The translations under genes and the position numbers were made by a program. 32,854 nt of DNA from Planctomycetaceae bacterium. GTDB taxonomy: Bacteria > Planctomycetota > Planctomycetia > Pirellulales > Pirellulaceae. The notes beneath the pieces are model-generated. The model saw only the letters and a program-made list of their open reading frames with translations. It was not told where the DNA came from and made no database searches. The stretch covers positions 1 through 32,854 of the forward strand of contig SKZY01000217.1 in NCBI GenBank assembly GCA_007127095.1, in the 5' to 3' direction. Below are positions 8,777-15,722 of this stretch, in pieces. Numbering within the stretch: position 1 is the stretch's first letter; each line of letters begins with the position of its first letter.

Positions 8777-10249
8777 ATGTTTCCATTCCACTCCCCTACT
8801 TGGAACCCACCCGCGGGGCACGCCCGATCGGCTTCACGCCGCGACGTCCTGCGATCGTTGGCGTCGGGCTTCGGGTACCTCGCCTTCACCAGCCTGGCCC
8901 AACAAGCCCGGCCCCATCGAGCTCGGGGCGCCGCCGGTTCCGATTCCGCACTCGCCGCCCGAGCGTCGCATTTTCCTGCTCGGGCCAAGCGGGTGATCTT
9001 CCTCTGCATGAACGGCGGGCCGTCGCATCTCGACCTGTTCGACCCCAAACCGGCGTTGGCTGCTGCCGGCGACGCCGCGACCAGTGTCTCACCCGGCGGG
9101 GCCAAGCTGCTCGCATCCCCGTTTCGATTCGCGCGGCACGGTGAATCGGGGCAATGGATCTCCGAACTGTTCCCGGAACTCGCTAAACATGTCGACGACC
9201 TCTGTTTCGTTCGCAGCATGCAAACCGACCTGCCGAATCACTCGCAGGCTTTCCTGCAAATGCACACCGGTAGCTTTCAGTTCGTACGCCCCTCAGTCGG
9301 CGCATGGACGCTCTACGGATTGGGAACCGAAAATGCGAACCTGCCTGGCTTCATCACGCTCAACCCGCCGGCCGATAATGGTGGCGCCAAGAACTACGGC
9401 AGCGCCTTTCTGCCGGCGATCTACCAAGGGGCCAAAATCGGGTCGAACCAAATCCCCGGATTTTATGCCGCGCTGCTGGGCGTCAACTCCGAGCCGGGCC
9501 CGCCGCTGAAGAACATTGACACCCGACGATTGTCGGTCCACGATCAGCGTGAGCAACTCGATCTGATCCGTGACCTGAATGCTCACAAACTCGCTCAAGA
9601 CGACTATCACCCTGAGATCGAGGGAGCGATCGAGTCGTTCGAGTTGGCCTTCCGGATGCAAGCCGAAATCCCCGAGTTGCTCGACCTGGCCTCCGAGCCG
9701 CAGACGATGCTCGACAGCTACGGCATCGGCGCGGACCAGCCGACCGACGGCTTCGGCAGGCAATGCTTGCTGGCTCGAAAACTCGCCGAGGCCGGTGTGC
9801 GTTTCATCGAAATCACCGCCCCGGTCGGATGGGATCACCACTTTCTGCTCCGGGACGAATTACCCAAAAGCTGTGCCGCCACCGACCGGCCGATCGCAGC
9901 GCTGCTCGACGACCTGAAACGTCGCGGAATGCTCGAAGATACGCTCGTGATCTGGGCCGGAGAGTTCGGCCGCACACCGTTCGCGCAAAGCGGCACCGGG
10001 CGAGACCACAACCACCTCGGCTATACGATCTGGATGGCCGGGGGCGGCGTCAAAGGCGGCTTCGGCTACGGCGAGACCGATGAAATCGGCCACCAAGCAG
10101 TGACCGATCCGGTTTCGCTCCACGACTGGCACGCCACGCTGCTGCACCTGCTCGGCTTGGACCATCGCCGCTTGGTATTCAATCACGCCGGTCGTGATTT
10201 CCGACTGACCGACGTCTATGGCGATGTTGTCCATGAACTGATCGCATGA
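8777..10249 (+). CDS. DUF1501 exported protein
   Basis: A 490-residue protein of the DUF1501 family, related to the alkaline phosphatase/sulfatase superfamily and common in planctomycetes next to PSD1 genes. The N-terminus has SRRDVLRSLASGFG, a twin-arginine-like signal. Family-typical segments are FLCMNGGPSHLDLFDPKPAL near residue 75, VWAGEFGRTPF and the C-terminal GRDHNHLGYT. It lies 67 bases after the PSD1 gene on the same strand. It faces the convergent CarH-like gene across only 49 bases, with no obvious terminator between them. Confidence 0.92.
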   Translation: MFPFHSPTWNPPAGHARSASRRDVLRSLASGFGYLAFTSLAQQARPHRARGAAGSDSALAARASHFPARAKRVIFLCMNGGPSHLDLFDPKPALAAAGDAATSVSPGGAKLLASPFRFARHGESGQWISELFPELAKHVDDLCFVRSMQTDLPNHSQAFLQMHTGSFQFVRPSVGAWTLYGLGTENANLPGFITLNPPADNGGAKNYGSAFLPAIYQGAKIGSNQIPGFYAALLGVNSEPGPPLKNIDTRRLSVHDQREQLDLIRDLNAHKLAQDDYHPEIEGAIESFELAFRMQAEIPELLDLASEPQTMLDSYGIGADQPTDGFGRQCLLARKLAEAGVRFIEITAPVGWDHHFLLRDELPKSCAATDRPIAALLDDLKRRGMLEDTLVIWAGEFGRTPFAQSGTGRDHNHLGYTIWMAGGGVKGGFGYGETDEIGHQAVTDPVSLHDWHATLLHLLGLDHRRLVFNHAGRDFRLTDVYGDVVHELIA

Positions 10250-10298
10250 CGACGATCGGCTCAGGACGGCGGTCACAGTCGTGTATGGATCGAATCGA

Positions 10299-11213
10299 TC
10301 AGGGTCGCGAGTTGGTCGGTGCCGCGAGCAACGACTTTCCCAACGCGATCAATTGACGCAGGCTGTCACAGTGCGCCGTGTACCGCAAACGTGGCCGCAG
10401 CGAATCGTTCGCCGCCCGCCCACCAATCAACAAAGTCGTCGCGGGGGGAAGTTGGTCGGCCAAGCCGTTGAACGCTTCGACAAAACGTTCTTCATCGGCC
10501 AGATACGAGAGACTGACCCAGATCAACCGCGGTTGATACTCGTCCGTCGCCTTGCGAAAGTCGCGCATCGGCAGGTCGTTGCCGAGCGAGTGGGCTCGCC
10601 AACCACACTCCAATAGCGCCAGTTCGACCAGTGCGGTCGGGAGTTGATAAGTATCGCCTTCGGGCGCCCCACCGATCGCGACCGGAGACGCCTCCGAGAG
10701 CGGCAGTTGACGTTTCAATCCGGCGATCAGGTGGCTCGCGATCCCGCACGCTCGACGTTCCTGATAGACCTCGAGGTCACCACTTTCCCACAAACTGCCG
10801 AGGCAGTGCATCGATGGCGTGATCAGCAAGTCGGCGGCAGTCGAAGGCGATAACCCTCGATCGATCGCCGAGTTCAGCAGTTGACGACATCGCACTTCGT
10901 TCCCGCTGGCGAGCGAATCTTGAAACTCGTTGCAGAGATCCTCCAGCGAACCGACCGCTGACGATTCCTCGGCAATCGCTGCCCCGCCACCGTCGCTGGA
11001 CCCGCCGAAGTCACCCCCAGCAGCACTCAGCCGCGGAAAGCCTGAGGTCGTCTTCAGCCGTTCGAGTAACTGCTCGAGCGATCCCTCGCTGACCCGCCGA
11101 TGACCACCAGCGGTCCGGACCACCGGAACAGCGCCTTGGTCGAGCCACCGCTTCACAGACGATTCGCTGACGCCCAATCGCGCCGCGACTTGTTTCGGTG
11201 AATAGTGCGTCAA
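10299..11213 (-). CDS. CarH/LitR-like MerR-family regulator with B12-binding fold
   Basis: A 304-residue regulator. An N-terminal MerR/BldC-type helix-turn-helix (YSPKQVAARLGVSESSVKRW, then RTAGGHRR) is followed by a linker, a helical bundle and a Rossmann-like B12-binding fold. This is the CarH/LitR architecture (Thermus CarH is 285 residues). The helical bundle keeps W142 and E152 of the W-x9-EH motif, but the His is Arg153. The axial-ligand motif DxHxxG reads DTYQLP, with Tyr189 where the cobalt-binding His should be. Cobalamin binding in the classical way is therefore doubtful. I chose TTG 11213 because AGAGGG lies nine bases upstream and the HTH begins there; the open frame to 11402 adds non-domain sequence and would cross the operator region. 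It is divergent from the sigma factor gene, with four repeated sites between them. Confidence 0.88.
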   Translation of the reverse strand: MTHYSPKQVAARLGVSESSVKRWLDQGAVPVVRTAGGHRRVSEGSLEQLLERLKTTSGFPRLSAAGGDFGGSSDGGGAAIAEESSAVGSLEDLCNEFQDSLASGNEVRCRQLLNSAIDRGLSPSTAADLLITPSMHCLGSLWESGDLEVYQERRACGIASHLIAGLKRQLPLSEASPVAIGGAPEGDTYQLPTALVELALLECGWRAHSLGNDLPMRDFRKATDEYQPRLIWVSLSYLADEERFVEAFNGLADQLPPATTLLIGGRAANDSLRPRLRYTAHCDSLRQLIALGKSLLAAPTNSRP

Positions 11214-11228
11214 GGAATACGGCCCTCT

Positions 11229-11246
11229 CGGTGAACGTTTTGAACG
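11229..11246 (+). promoter_or_regulatory. Operator-like site A
   Basis: CGGTGAACGTTTTGAACG, starting 16 bases upstream of the predicted TTG start of the CarH-like gene. It is one of four related sites in this intergenic region; it shares 14 of 16 positions with site C (opposite orientation) and 14 of 17 with site D. Its position suits autoregulation of the regulator gene. Confidence 0.6.
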
Positions 11247-11358
11247 AATATTACTAGGACTGTAGCCGATTTCTCGCGATCGACCACCGCTTATATCACA
11301 AAAAACAGGCGAATTGTCGGCGATTTGGTGGCAGGCGGCGCGATTCTCGACAATCGAC

Positions 11359-11375
11359 CAAAAAACGTTCGCGGT
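11359..11375 (-). promoter_or_regulatory. Operator-like site B
   Basis: On the minus strand it reads CCGCGAACGTTTTTTGG, sharing the GAACGTTTT core with sites A and C. It lies just upstream of the -35 element of the predicted sigma-factor promoter. Confidence 0.5.
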
Positions 11376-11378
11376 CCC

Positions 11379-11394
11379 TTGAAAACGTTCACGG
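11379..11394 (-). promoter_or_regulatory. Operator-like site C
   Basis: On the minus strand it reads CCGTGAACGTTTTCAA. It covers the -35 hexamer and part of the spacer of the sigma-factor promoter, so a bound protein should block or remodel that promoter. It matches site A at 14 of 16 positions in inverted orientation. Confidence 0.6.
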
Positions 11395-11407
11395 TGTCCC
11401 ATATAAC
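11379..11407 (+). promoter_or_regulatory. Predicted promoter of the sigma-factor gene
   Basis: TTGAAA (11379-11384), a 17-bp spacer and TATAAC (11402-11407) match the housekeeping promoter consensus at 5 of 6 positions in each hexamer. Operator-like site C overlaps the -35, B flanks it upstream and D lies after the start point. Confidence 0.65.
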
Positions 11408-11414
11408 AGATCGA

Positions 11415-11431
11415 GTTGACCGTTTTGAATG
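11415..11431 (+). promoter_or_regulatory. Operator-like site D
   Basis: GTTGACCGTTTTGAATG, matching site A at 14 of 17 positions in the same orientation. It lies just downstream of the expected transcription start of the sigma-factor gene (about 11414). Confidence 0.5.
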
Positions 11432-11490
11432 TTTTCGATGGCCGGCGTGGTCACGGTCGTCTCAGTCTTTTACACGTGGGAGTCCCCGAG

Positions 11491-12594
11491 ATGTCAGTTC
11501 AGACAATGGTCGGATCGATCGATGAGGTCAACACCGCTGGCGGCTCCCCGAAAACGTCGATTCGCGATCGGGCAGTCGGAACGAATCAATCGCGCTCCCG
11601 TCGGTTGCCCGCCTGGTTGAAGTCCGAAGAACTGGCGGCTGCGACCCTCGAGTGGCAGCGGAACAAGACCGATTTTGCAGCCCTCGATCGGGTCGCTTTG
11701 AAGCGACGGGTCGGCGCCGCGATCAAGACCGAAATCGGCCTGATCTCCAATCCAGAATTCGAAAACGCCTCCATCGGTGAGCAGATTTTTGCTTCCTCGC
11801 TGGGGCTGGCCGCGGCGAGCAGCGAGGTCGGGATCTCGACGATCAAGAGAGCCGGAGTCGACTTGCCGGTCCACCTCGGCCGGCTGTGCGAGGCCAAATT
11901 GCTGACGCCCGAGCAGGAGTCGCTGCTGTTTCAACGGATGAACTTTCTGAAATCCCAAGCTTTGAAGGTCCGGGCGCAACTCTCTTCGGATCGTCCTTCT
12001 CGGCGATCACTCGAACTGCTCGAGCGTCTGCTCTCGCTGGCCGATTGGCACCGAGACCGGATCGTCGAGGCGAATATGCGACTGGTGTTCTCGATCGTCA
12101 AAAAGTTTGTCAACGCCACGAATCAATTCGACGATCTGCTCAGCGACGGGATCGTGGCGTTGATGCGAGCGGTTGAAAAGTTCGATTACGGCCGCGGTTT
12201 CCGTTTCAGTACCTACGCGACGCAGGTCGTTCGACGGAACGCCTATCGCGAGGTGGTTCAAAACCAACAGGATCGGGCCAAGGTCGTTTCGGGGGTCGAA
12301 GATTTGGGTTTGGACGTTAGCGATGAGGTCCGCGAGTCGGCGATCAGTGAAAAGCGATGGCACGAATTGCGAGCCAGGCTGAGCGTGATGCTGGGCGACC
12401 TCGACCGACGAGAAAAGTTCATCATCCGGGCTCGCTTTTCGCTCGGATCGCACCGCCGGGTTCACACCCTGCAAGCACTCGCCGATCGGCTCGGTGTCTC
12501 CAAGGAGCGGGTCCGGCAACTGGAACGTCGGGCGATGGAAAAACTCCGGGCGATGGCTGGAGAAGTTTCGCTCGCTGAGCTCGGATGCGAGTGA
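11491..12594 (+). CDS. Sigma-70-family RNA polymerase sigma factor
   Basis: A 367-residue sigma factor. Region 1.2-like sequence (DLPVHLGRLCEAKLLTPEQE) lies around residue 125. Region 2 runs over about 190-255, with NMRLVFSIVKKF, DLLSDGIVALMRAVEKFDY and GFRFSTYATQVVRRNAYR. Region 4 runs over about 295-355 and ends in the helix-turn-helix LQALADRLGVSKERVRQLE. Region 3 is short. It is longer than ECF factors and resembles group 2/3 sigma-70 proteins. I chose ATG 11491 (GGGAG lies eight bases before it) over 11416, which would place the start inside site D. It is divergent from the CarH-like regulator and shares an operator array with it, so that regulator probably controls it. This parallels the litR-litS pair of Streptomyces, although LitS is an ECF factor. 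Confidence 0.92.
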   Translation: MSVQTMVGSIDEVNTAGGSPKTSIRDRAVGTNQSRSRRLPAWLKSEELAAATLEWQRNKTDFAALDRVALKRRVGAAIKTEIGLISNPEFENASIGEQIFASSLGLAAASSEVGISTIKRAGVDLPVHLGRLCEAKLLTPEQESLLFQRMNFLKSQALKVRAQLSSDRPSRRSLELLERLLSLADWHRDRIVEANMRLVFSIVKKFVNATNQFDDLLSDGIVALMRAVEKFDYGRGFRFSTYATQVVRRNAYREVVQNQQDRAKVVSGVEDLGLDVSDEVRESAISEKRWHELRARLSVMLGDLDRREKFIIRARFSLGSHRRVHTLQALADRLGVSKERVRQLERRAMEKLRAMAGEVSLAELGCE

Positions 12595-12636
12595 TTTCGG
12601 TTACGATCGAGTCTGGTTGGAACGGTTTTAACCTGC

Positions 12637-12650
12637 GGCTCGATCGAGCC
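12637..12650. repeat. 14-bp perfect palindrome
   Basis: GGCTCGATCGAGCC lies between the sigma factor gene and the SRPBCC-epimerase gene. No T-run follows directly, so it is not a convincing terminator; it could be a protein-binding site. Confidence 0.35.
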
Positions 12651-12702
12651 CGGTCGATGTCTCTTTTCGCGGTCGGTCGCCGCTTTCGGAAACGGTGAGC
12701 GG

Positions 12703-14202
12703 ATGCCTGACAAGAACCAACGTTCGCAGCGCTTCGAAGCGACCTCTCGCGTCGCGGTATCTCAAGACCGCTTGTTCGCTTATCACGCCGCACCGGGGGC
12801 GTTGTCGCGGCTGATTCCGCCTTGGGACAATGTGGTGGTGGAGTCGAGCGACGGATCGCTCGAGCCCGGCTCGCGAGTCGTTTTGAAAATGAAGGTGGGA
12901 CCGGTTCCGCTCCGTTGGGTCGCCGTTCACGGCGATTTCGATCCGCCCGATTCGTTCGTCGACGTCCAGCAGAGTGGGCCATTCGCGTACTGGCACCATC
13001 GTCATCTCTTTTCTACGGTCGCTGCGGATCCGGTCGATTTCGGTTCGCAGACGCGACCACCAGAGCGTTCGCTGCTGACCGATCAGATCGATTACCGGTT
13101 GCCACTCGGTTGGGCCGGCAAAGCGGTGATGGGGGCGAGTGTCAGACGACAATTGGAGACCATGTTCGCCTATCGCCATCGCGTCACTCGGGAAGACCTG
13201 GAAATGTTTGACAAATACGCGTTGCCGCCGAGTTCGGTCGCTGTTTCCGGAGCGACGGGACTGGTCGGTACGGAACTCTGTAGTCTGCTCGGTTTGGCCG
13301 GTCATCGGGTGACCCGTTTGGTGCGAAAGATCGACCAAGCGACCGACCCGGGCACCGACGAGATCAGCGGCCAAGCGGCCTGCGAGCGTCGGGTCGCCGT
13401 CTGGCATGACGAAGCGGAGGCACGGCGTCTGGAAGCGACCGACGCGGTCATCCATTTGGCTGGCAAGTCGATCGCGGACCAGCGTTGGTCGGAATCGGTG
13501 AAGCGATCGATTCGTGAGAGTCGTGTCATCCCGACCCGCCAACTCTGCGAGTCATTGGCCCGACTCGAACGTCCGCCAGCGACCTTGATCTGTGCCTCGG
13601 CGACCGGAATTTATGGTGATCGCGGCGATCAATGGGTCGACGAAACGTCGGAACTCGGCAGCGACTTTTTGGCTGGCGTCGGCCGTGACTGGGAGGCCGC
13701 CTGTCAGCCCGCTGTCGAGGCCGGTATCCGTGTGGTGCATGTGCGGTTCGGAATCGTGCTCTCGCCGCGAGGCGGCGCGTTGGCGAAACTGTTGACGCCA
13801 ACCAAGTTGGGGCTCGGAGGCCGTTTGGGCAGCGGAAAACAGTGGTGGAGCTGGGTCGGTATCGATGACGTCGTCGGCGCGATCTATCACGCGTTGGCCG
13901 TCCCGGAGGTTCGAGGCCCGGTCAACGTCGTGGCCCCCAACCCCGTCACAAACGCCGAGTTCACCGGTTTGGTCGGATCGGTGCTGCGGCGTCCCACGTT
14001 GTTGCCGGCCCCGGCATTCGCGCTGCGGGTCGCATTGGGCGAAATGGCCGATGCACTGCTGTTGTCGAGCACACGAGTTCGACCGCGTCGTCTGCAAGAG
14101 ACCGGCTATGAGTTTCGCCAACCCGACCTGAGAGGCTGCTTGGAGCAACTGCTCGGTCGCGATCAGTCGGGCGGCAAATCGGCGAACGGATCGACGACCT
14201 GA
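12703..14202 (+). CDS. SRPBCC domain fused to TIGR01777-family NAD-dependent epimerase
   Basis: A 499-residue fusion. Residues about 10-165 form an SRPBCC/START-like ligand-binding domain (polyketide cyclase type), ending ETMFAYRHRVTREDL. From about residue 178 an extended SDR/epimerase domain starts with the nucleotide-binding motif VSGATGLVGTELC and continues through ASATGIYGDRG and the DUF1731 C-terminus (VRPRRLQETGYEF). The substrate is unknown. TIGR01777 and SRPBCC proteins occur in light-response and CarH/LitR gene clusters of several bacteria, which fits the neighbours here. It starts at ATG 12703, 108 bases after the sigma factor gene on the same strand. A weak relative of the operator motif is present upstream near 12617-12633. 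Confidence 0.9.
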   Translation: MPDKNQRSQRFEATSRVAVSQDRLFAYHAAPGALSRLIPPWDNVVVESSDGSLEPGSRVVLKMKVGPVPLRWVAVHGDFDPPDSFVDVQQSGPFAYWHHRHLFSTVAADPVDFGSQTRPPERSLLTDQIDYRLPLGWAGKAVMGASVRRQLETMFAYRHRVTREDLEMFDKYALPPSSVAVSGATGLVGTELCSLLGLAGHRVTRLVRKIDQATDPGTDEISGQAACERRVAVWHDEAEARRLEATDAVIHLAGKSIADQRWSESVKRSIRESRVIPTRQLCESLARLERPPATLICASATGIYGDRGDQWVDETSELGSDFLAGVGRDWEAACQPAVEAGIRVVHVRFGIVLSPRGGALAKLLTPTKLGLGGRLGSGKQWWSWVGIDDVVGAIYHALAVPEVRGPVNVVAPNPVTNAEFTGLVGSVLRRPTLLPAPAFALRVALGEMADALLLSSTRVRPRRLQETGYEFRQPDLRGCLEQLLGRDQSGGKSANGSTT

Positions 14203-14255
14203 ATCGTCGCGGAACTGCCCCCCGCCGGGATGGCCTAGCATCTCTCTTAGGGTAG

Positions 14256-14290
14256 CCGATTGCACCCGTTCGAGCGGCTCGTGTAATCGG
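14256..14290 (+). repeat. Stem-loop after the SRPBCC-epimerase gene
   Basis: CCGATTGCAC (14256-14265) pairs with GTGTAATCGG (14281-14290) with one mismatch, around a 15-base loop that has its own CCG/CGG pairing. There is no T-run. It may mark the 3' end of the transcript or be part of a control region before the HU gene. Confidence 0.35.
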
Positions 14291-14342
14291 TCCCGATCGT
14301 CCCGATTGGCGAAAAAAGGCAATATTTTCCGGGCTTGACGGG

Positions 14343-14370
14343 TTGCACGGCGTCATCAAACAGCTTTAAT
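14343..14370 (+). promoter_or_regulatory. Possible promoter of the HU-like gene
   Basis: TTGCAC (14343-14348) and TTTAAT (14365-14370; 5 of 6 matches) are separated by 16 bp. The -35 match is poor. The implied leader is about 85 bases. Confidence 0.3.
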
Positions 14371-14459
14371 CATGGGCCGTAGGCGGCGACACGCGGTGTG
14401 GCCATGTTGAACCCCTCCAGCCGCCTTCTCTGACAACCGCACTTATGAAAGGTATGTAG

Positions 14460-14777
14460 ATGGCAAAGGTTGCCCCCAAGGCTTTGACGAAGACCCAGAT
14501 CATCGCCAACATCTCTGAAACCACCGAACTGACCAAGAAAGACGTCGCGGCGGTCTTCGATAGTCTGTTTGCCGAAATTCAGGGACAACTCGCGAAGGGC
14601 GGTTCGGGTCAGTTCACGATCCCGGGTCTCTGCAAGATCTCGGTCAAGGACGTGCCGGCCAAGCCGAAGCGAAAGGGACGCAACCCGGCTGACGGTACGG
14701 AAATCTGGTTGGCGCCCAAGCCGGCCAGCAAGAAGTTGTCGATTCGCCCGCTTAAGGCGCTCAAGGACATCGTCTGA
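14460..14777 (+). CDS. HU/IHF-family DNA-binding protein
   Basis: A 105-residue nucleoid protein, slightly longer than the usual 90 because of an N-terminal extension rich in Lys/Ala (MAKVAPKALTKTQ). The HU helices are seen in TKTQIIANISETTELTKKDV. The arm region has the conserved GRNP (GRNPADGTEIWLAPK), and the C-terminus is basic. It should bind and bend DNA as a dimer. GAAAGG lies about eight bases before the ATG. It is monocistronic and ends in a strong terminator at 14841-14880. Confidence 0.93.
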   Translation: MAKVAPKALTKTQIIANISETTELTKKDVAAVFDSLFAEIQGQLAKGGSGQFTIPGLCKISVKDVPAKPKRKGRNPADGTEIWLAPKPASKKLSIRPLKALKDIV

Positions 14778-14840
14778 TCGGCCGACCGATGAACGGTTTC
14801 GGCCGAGCCTTGTCATTAGCCAAGCTGCGGTAGAAAAGCG

Positions 14841-14880
14841 AAAACCGCGGTGCCGAATCGATCGGCGCCGCGGTTTTTTT
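14841..14880 (+). terminator. Strong intrinsic terminator after the HU-like gene
   Basis: AAAACCGCGG at 14841-14850 begins a stem of about 16 bp (one G-T pair) with loop ATCGA, closing with CCGCGGTTTT and a run of seven T. The A-run on the 5' side gives it some capacity to stop the convergent hsp20 transcript too. Confidence 0.9.
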
Positions 14881-14944
14881 CTCGGCCGGTTTTTTCTGCA
14901 CCGGTCTTTCGATCAGGGGGATCTTGCGATCAGCGGAGATGCGG

Positions 14945-15436
14945 CTATTCGCCTGAGCTCGCCTCGGCCCCGGCTGCCGCTTCGCTGGCCGACCGGATCT
15001 CGATCCGACGAGCCGTCGGGGCCTGCACCTTCGGCAGCTTGACGCTCAACACGCCATCGCCGTAATCCGCACTGATCTGATCTCGATCGACATCTTGTGG
15101 CAAACGCACCACCCGGCGGAAATCGCCACTCAGCCGTTCGACACGGTGATAACGATCCCCCTCGGTCTCGGTGAAGGTTTTCTTCGACCCGTGGATCACC
15201 AAGTAATCGCCGTCGAGTTCGAGGTTGACCTCGGTCGACTTGACACCCGGTAGGTCGAGCGACAGATCGTATCGCTGCTGCGACTCGCGGATATCCATAC
15301 GCGGTGCGAACCCTGAAGCACCCGAATTCCGATCGGAAACGGCACCGAACAGGGAGTCGACAACGGTGTTCATGTCGTTCGCCCAATCGCCGAAGGAGCG
15401 AACCAGTTTGGCCTCGGGCAACATCGTCATTTTCAT
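14945..15436 (-). CDS. Hsp20 / alpha-crystallin small heat-shock protein
   Basis: A 163-residue small heat-shock protein that holds unfolding proteins in soluble form. The alpha-crystallin domain spans about residues 45-140, from PRMDIRESQQRYDLSLDLPG to DGVLSVKLPK, with the conserved LPxxV and GVL elements. I chose ATG 15436 because GGAGG (15445-15449) lies eight bases upstream; the open frame to 15457 would overlap that site. The upstream region holds an 11-bp-arm palindrome and a sigma-54-type promoter. It is convergent with the HU-like gene. Confidence 0.93.
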   Translation of the reverse strand: MKMTMLPEAKLVRSFGDWANDMNTVVDSLFGAVSDRNSGASGFAPRMDIRESQQRYDLSLDLPGVKSTEVNLELDGDYLVIHGSKKTFTETEGDRYHRVERLSGDFRRVVRLPQDVDRDQISADYGDGVLSVKLPKVQAPTARRIEIRSASEAAAGAEASSGE

Positions 15437-15477
15437 GGCTAAACCCTCCAGAAACAAACCAAAATCACCACTTGGCC

Positions 15478-15500
15478 GCGGCTGTCACCGTGACAGCCGC
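15478..15500. repeat. Perfect 11-bp inverted repeat in the hsp20 leader
   Basis: GCGGCTGTCAC and GTGACAGCCGC flank a single C. It lies 42-64 bases before the hsp20 start and within the predicted transcript. It does not cover the ribosome-binding site. It may be a repressor operator or a stable 5' RNA hairpin. It is not CIRCE, which has TTAGCACTC arms. Confidence 0.75.
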
Positions 15501-15523
15501 GATCCGAATCGACTTTCAGTGGT

Positions 15524-15540
15524 TGCAAAGTTTGTGCCAA
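15524..15540 (-). promoter_or_regulatory. Sigma-54-type promoter of hsp20
   Basis: On the minus strand it reads TTGGCACAAACTTTGCA. It has the -24 GG and -12 GC separated by exactly 10 bases, and matches the consensus YTGGCACGrNNNTTGCW with one substitution (G to A). Transcription would start near 15513, giving a leader of about 78 bases. An imperfect palindrome around 15551-15572 could bind an activator, though it is closer than usual. Confidence 0.65.
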
Positions 15541-15589
15541 TTTTTCCTCTGTCGCTGCGGCCGAAGTGGCAGGAAAAACCGACTATTTT

Positions 15590-15618
15590 TTGAATCCGCC
15601 GCAACTGGTAGCTACACT
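15590..15618 (+). promoter_or_regulatory. Predicted promoter of the GGM-repeat protein gene
   Basis: TTGAAT (15590-15595), a 17-bp spacer and TACACT (15613-15618) form a sigma-70-like promoter. It points away from hsp20 and implies a leader of about 98 bases. Confidence 0.5.
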
Positions 15619-15722
15619 TACAGAGTTGAGGCTTGTCATTCGCCAAAACGGTCGCCCGCGGCCGCCATTTTCTAACCAGTCGAACTGTTTCCTTGTCGTA
15701 CGCTTGCCGGAGTTCATGGACC

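Noticed and set aside
10299-11213. Calling the regulator a confirmed B12 photoreceptor.
   Set aside because: The domain order fits, but the two key histidines are replaced, so light sensing through adenosylcobalamin is not supported.
12637-12650. The palindrome as a terminator of the sigma-factor gene.
   Set aside because: It has no adequate loop and no T-run directly after it.
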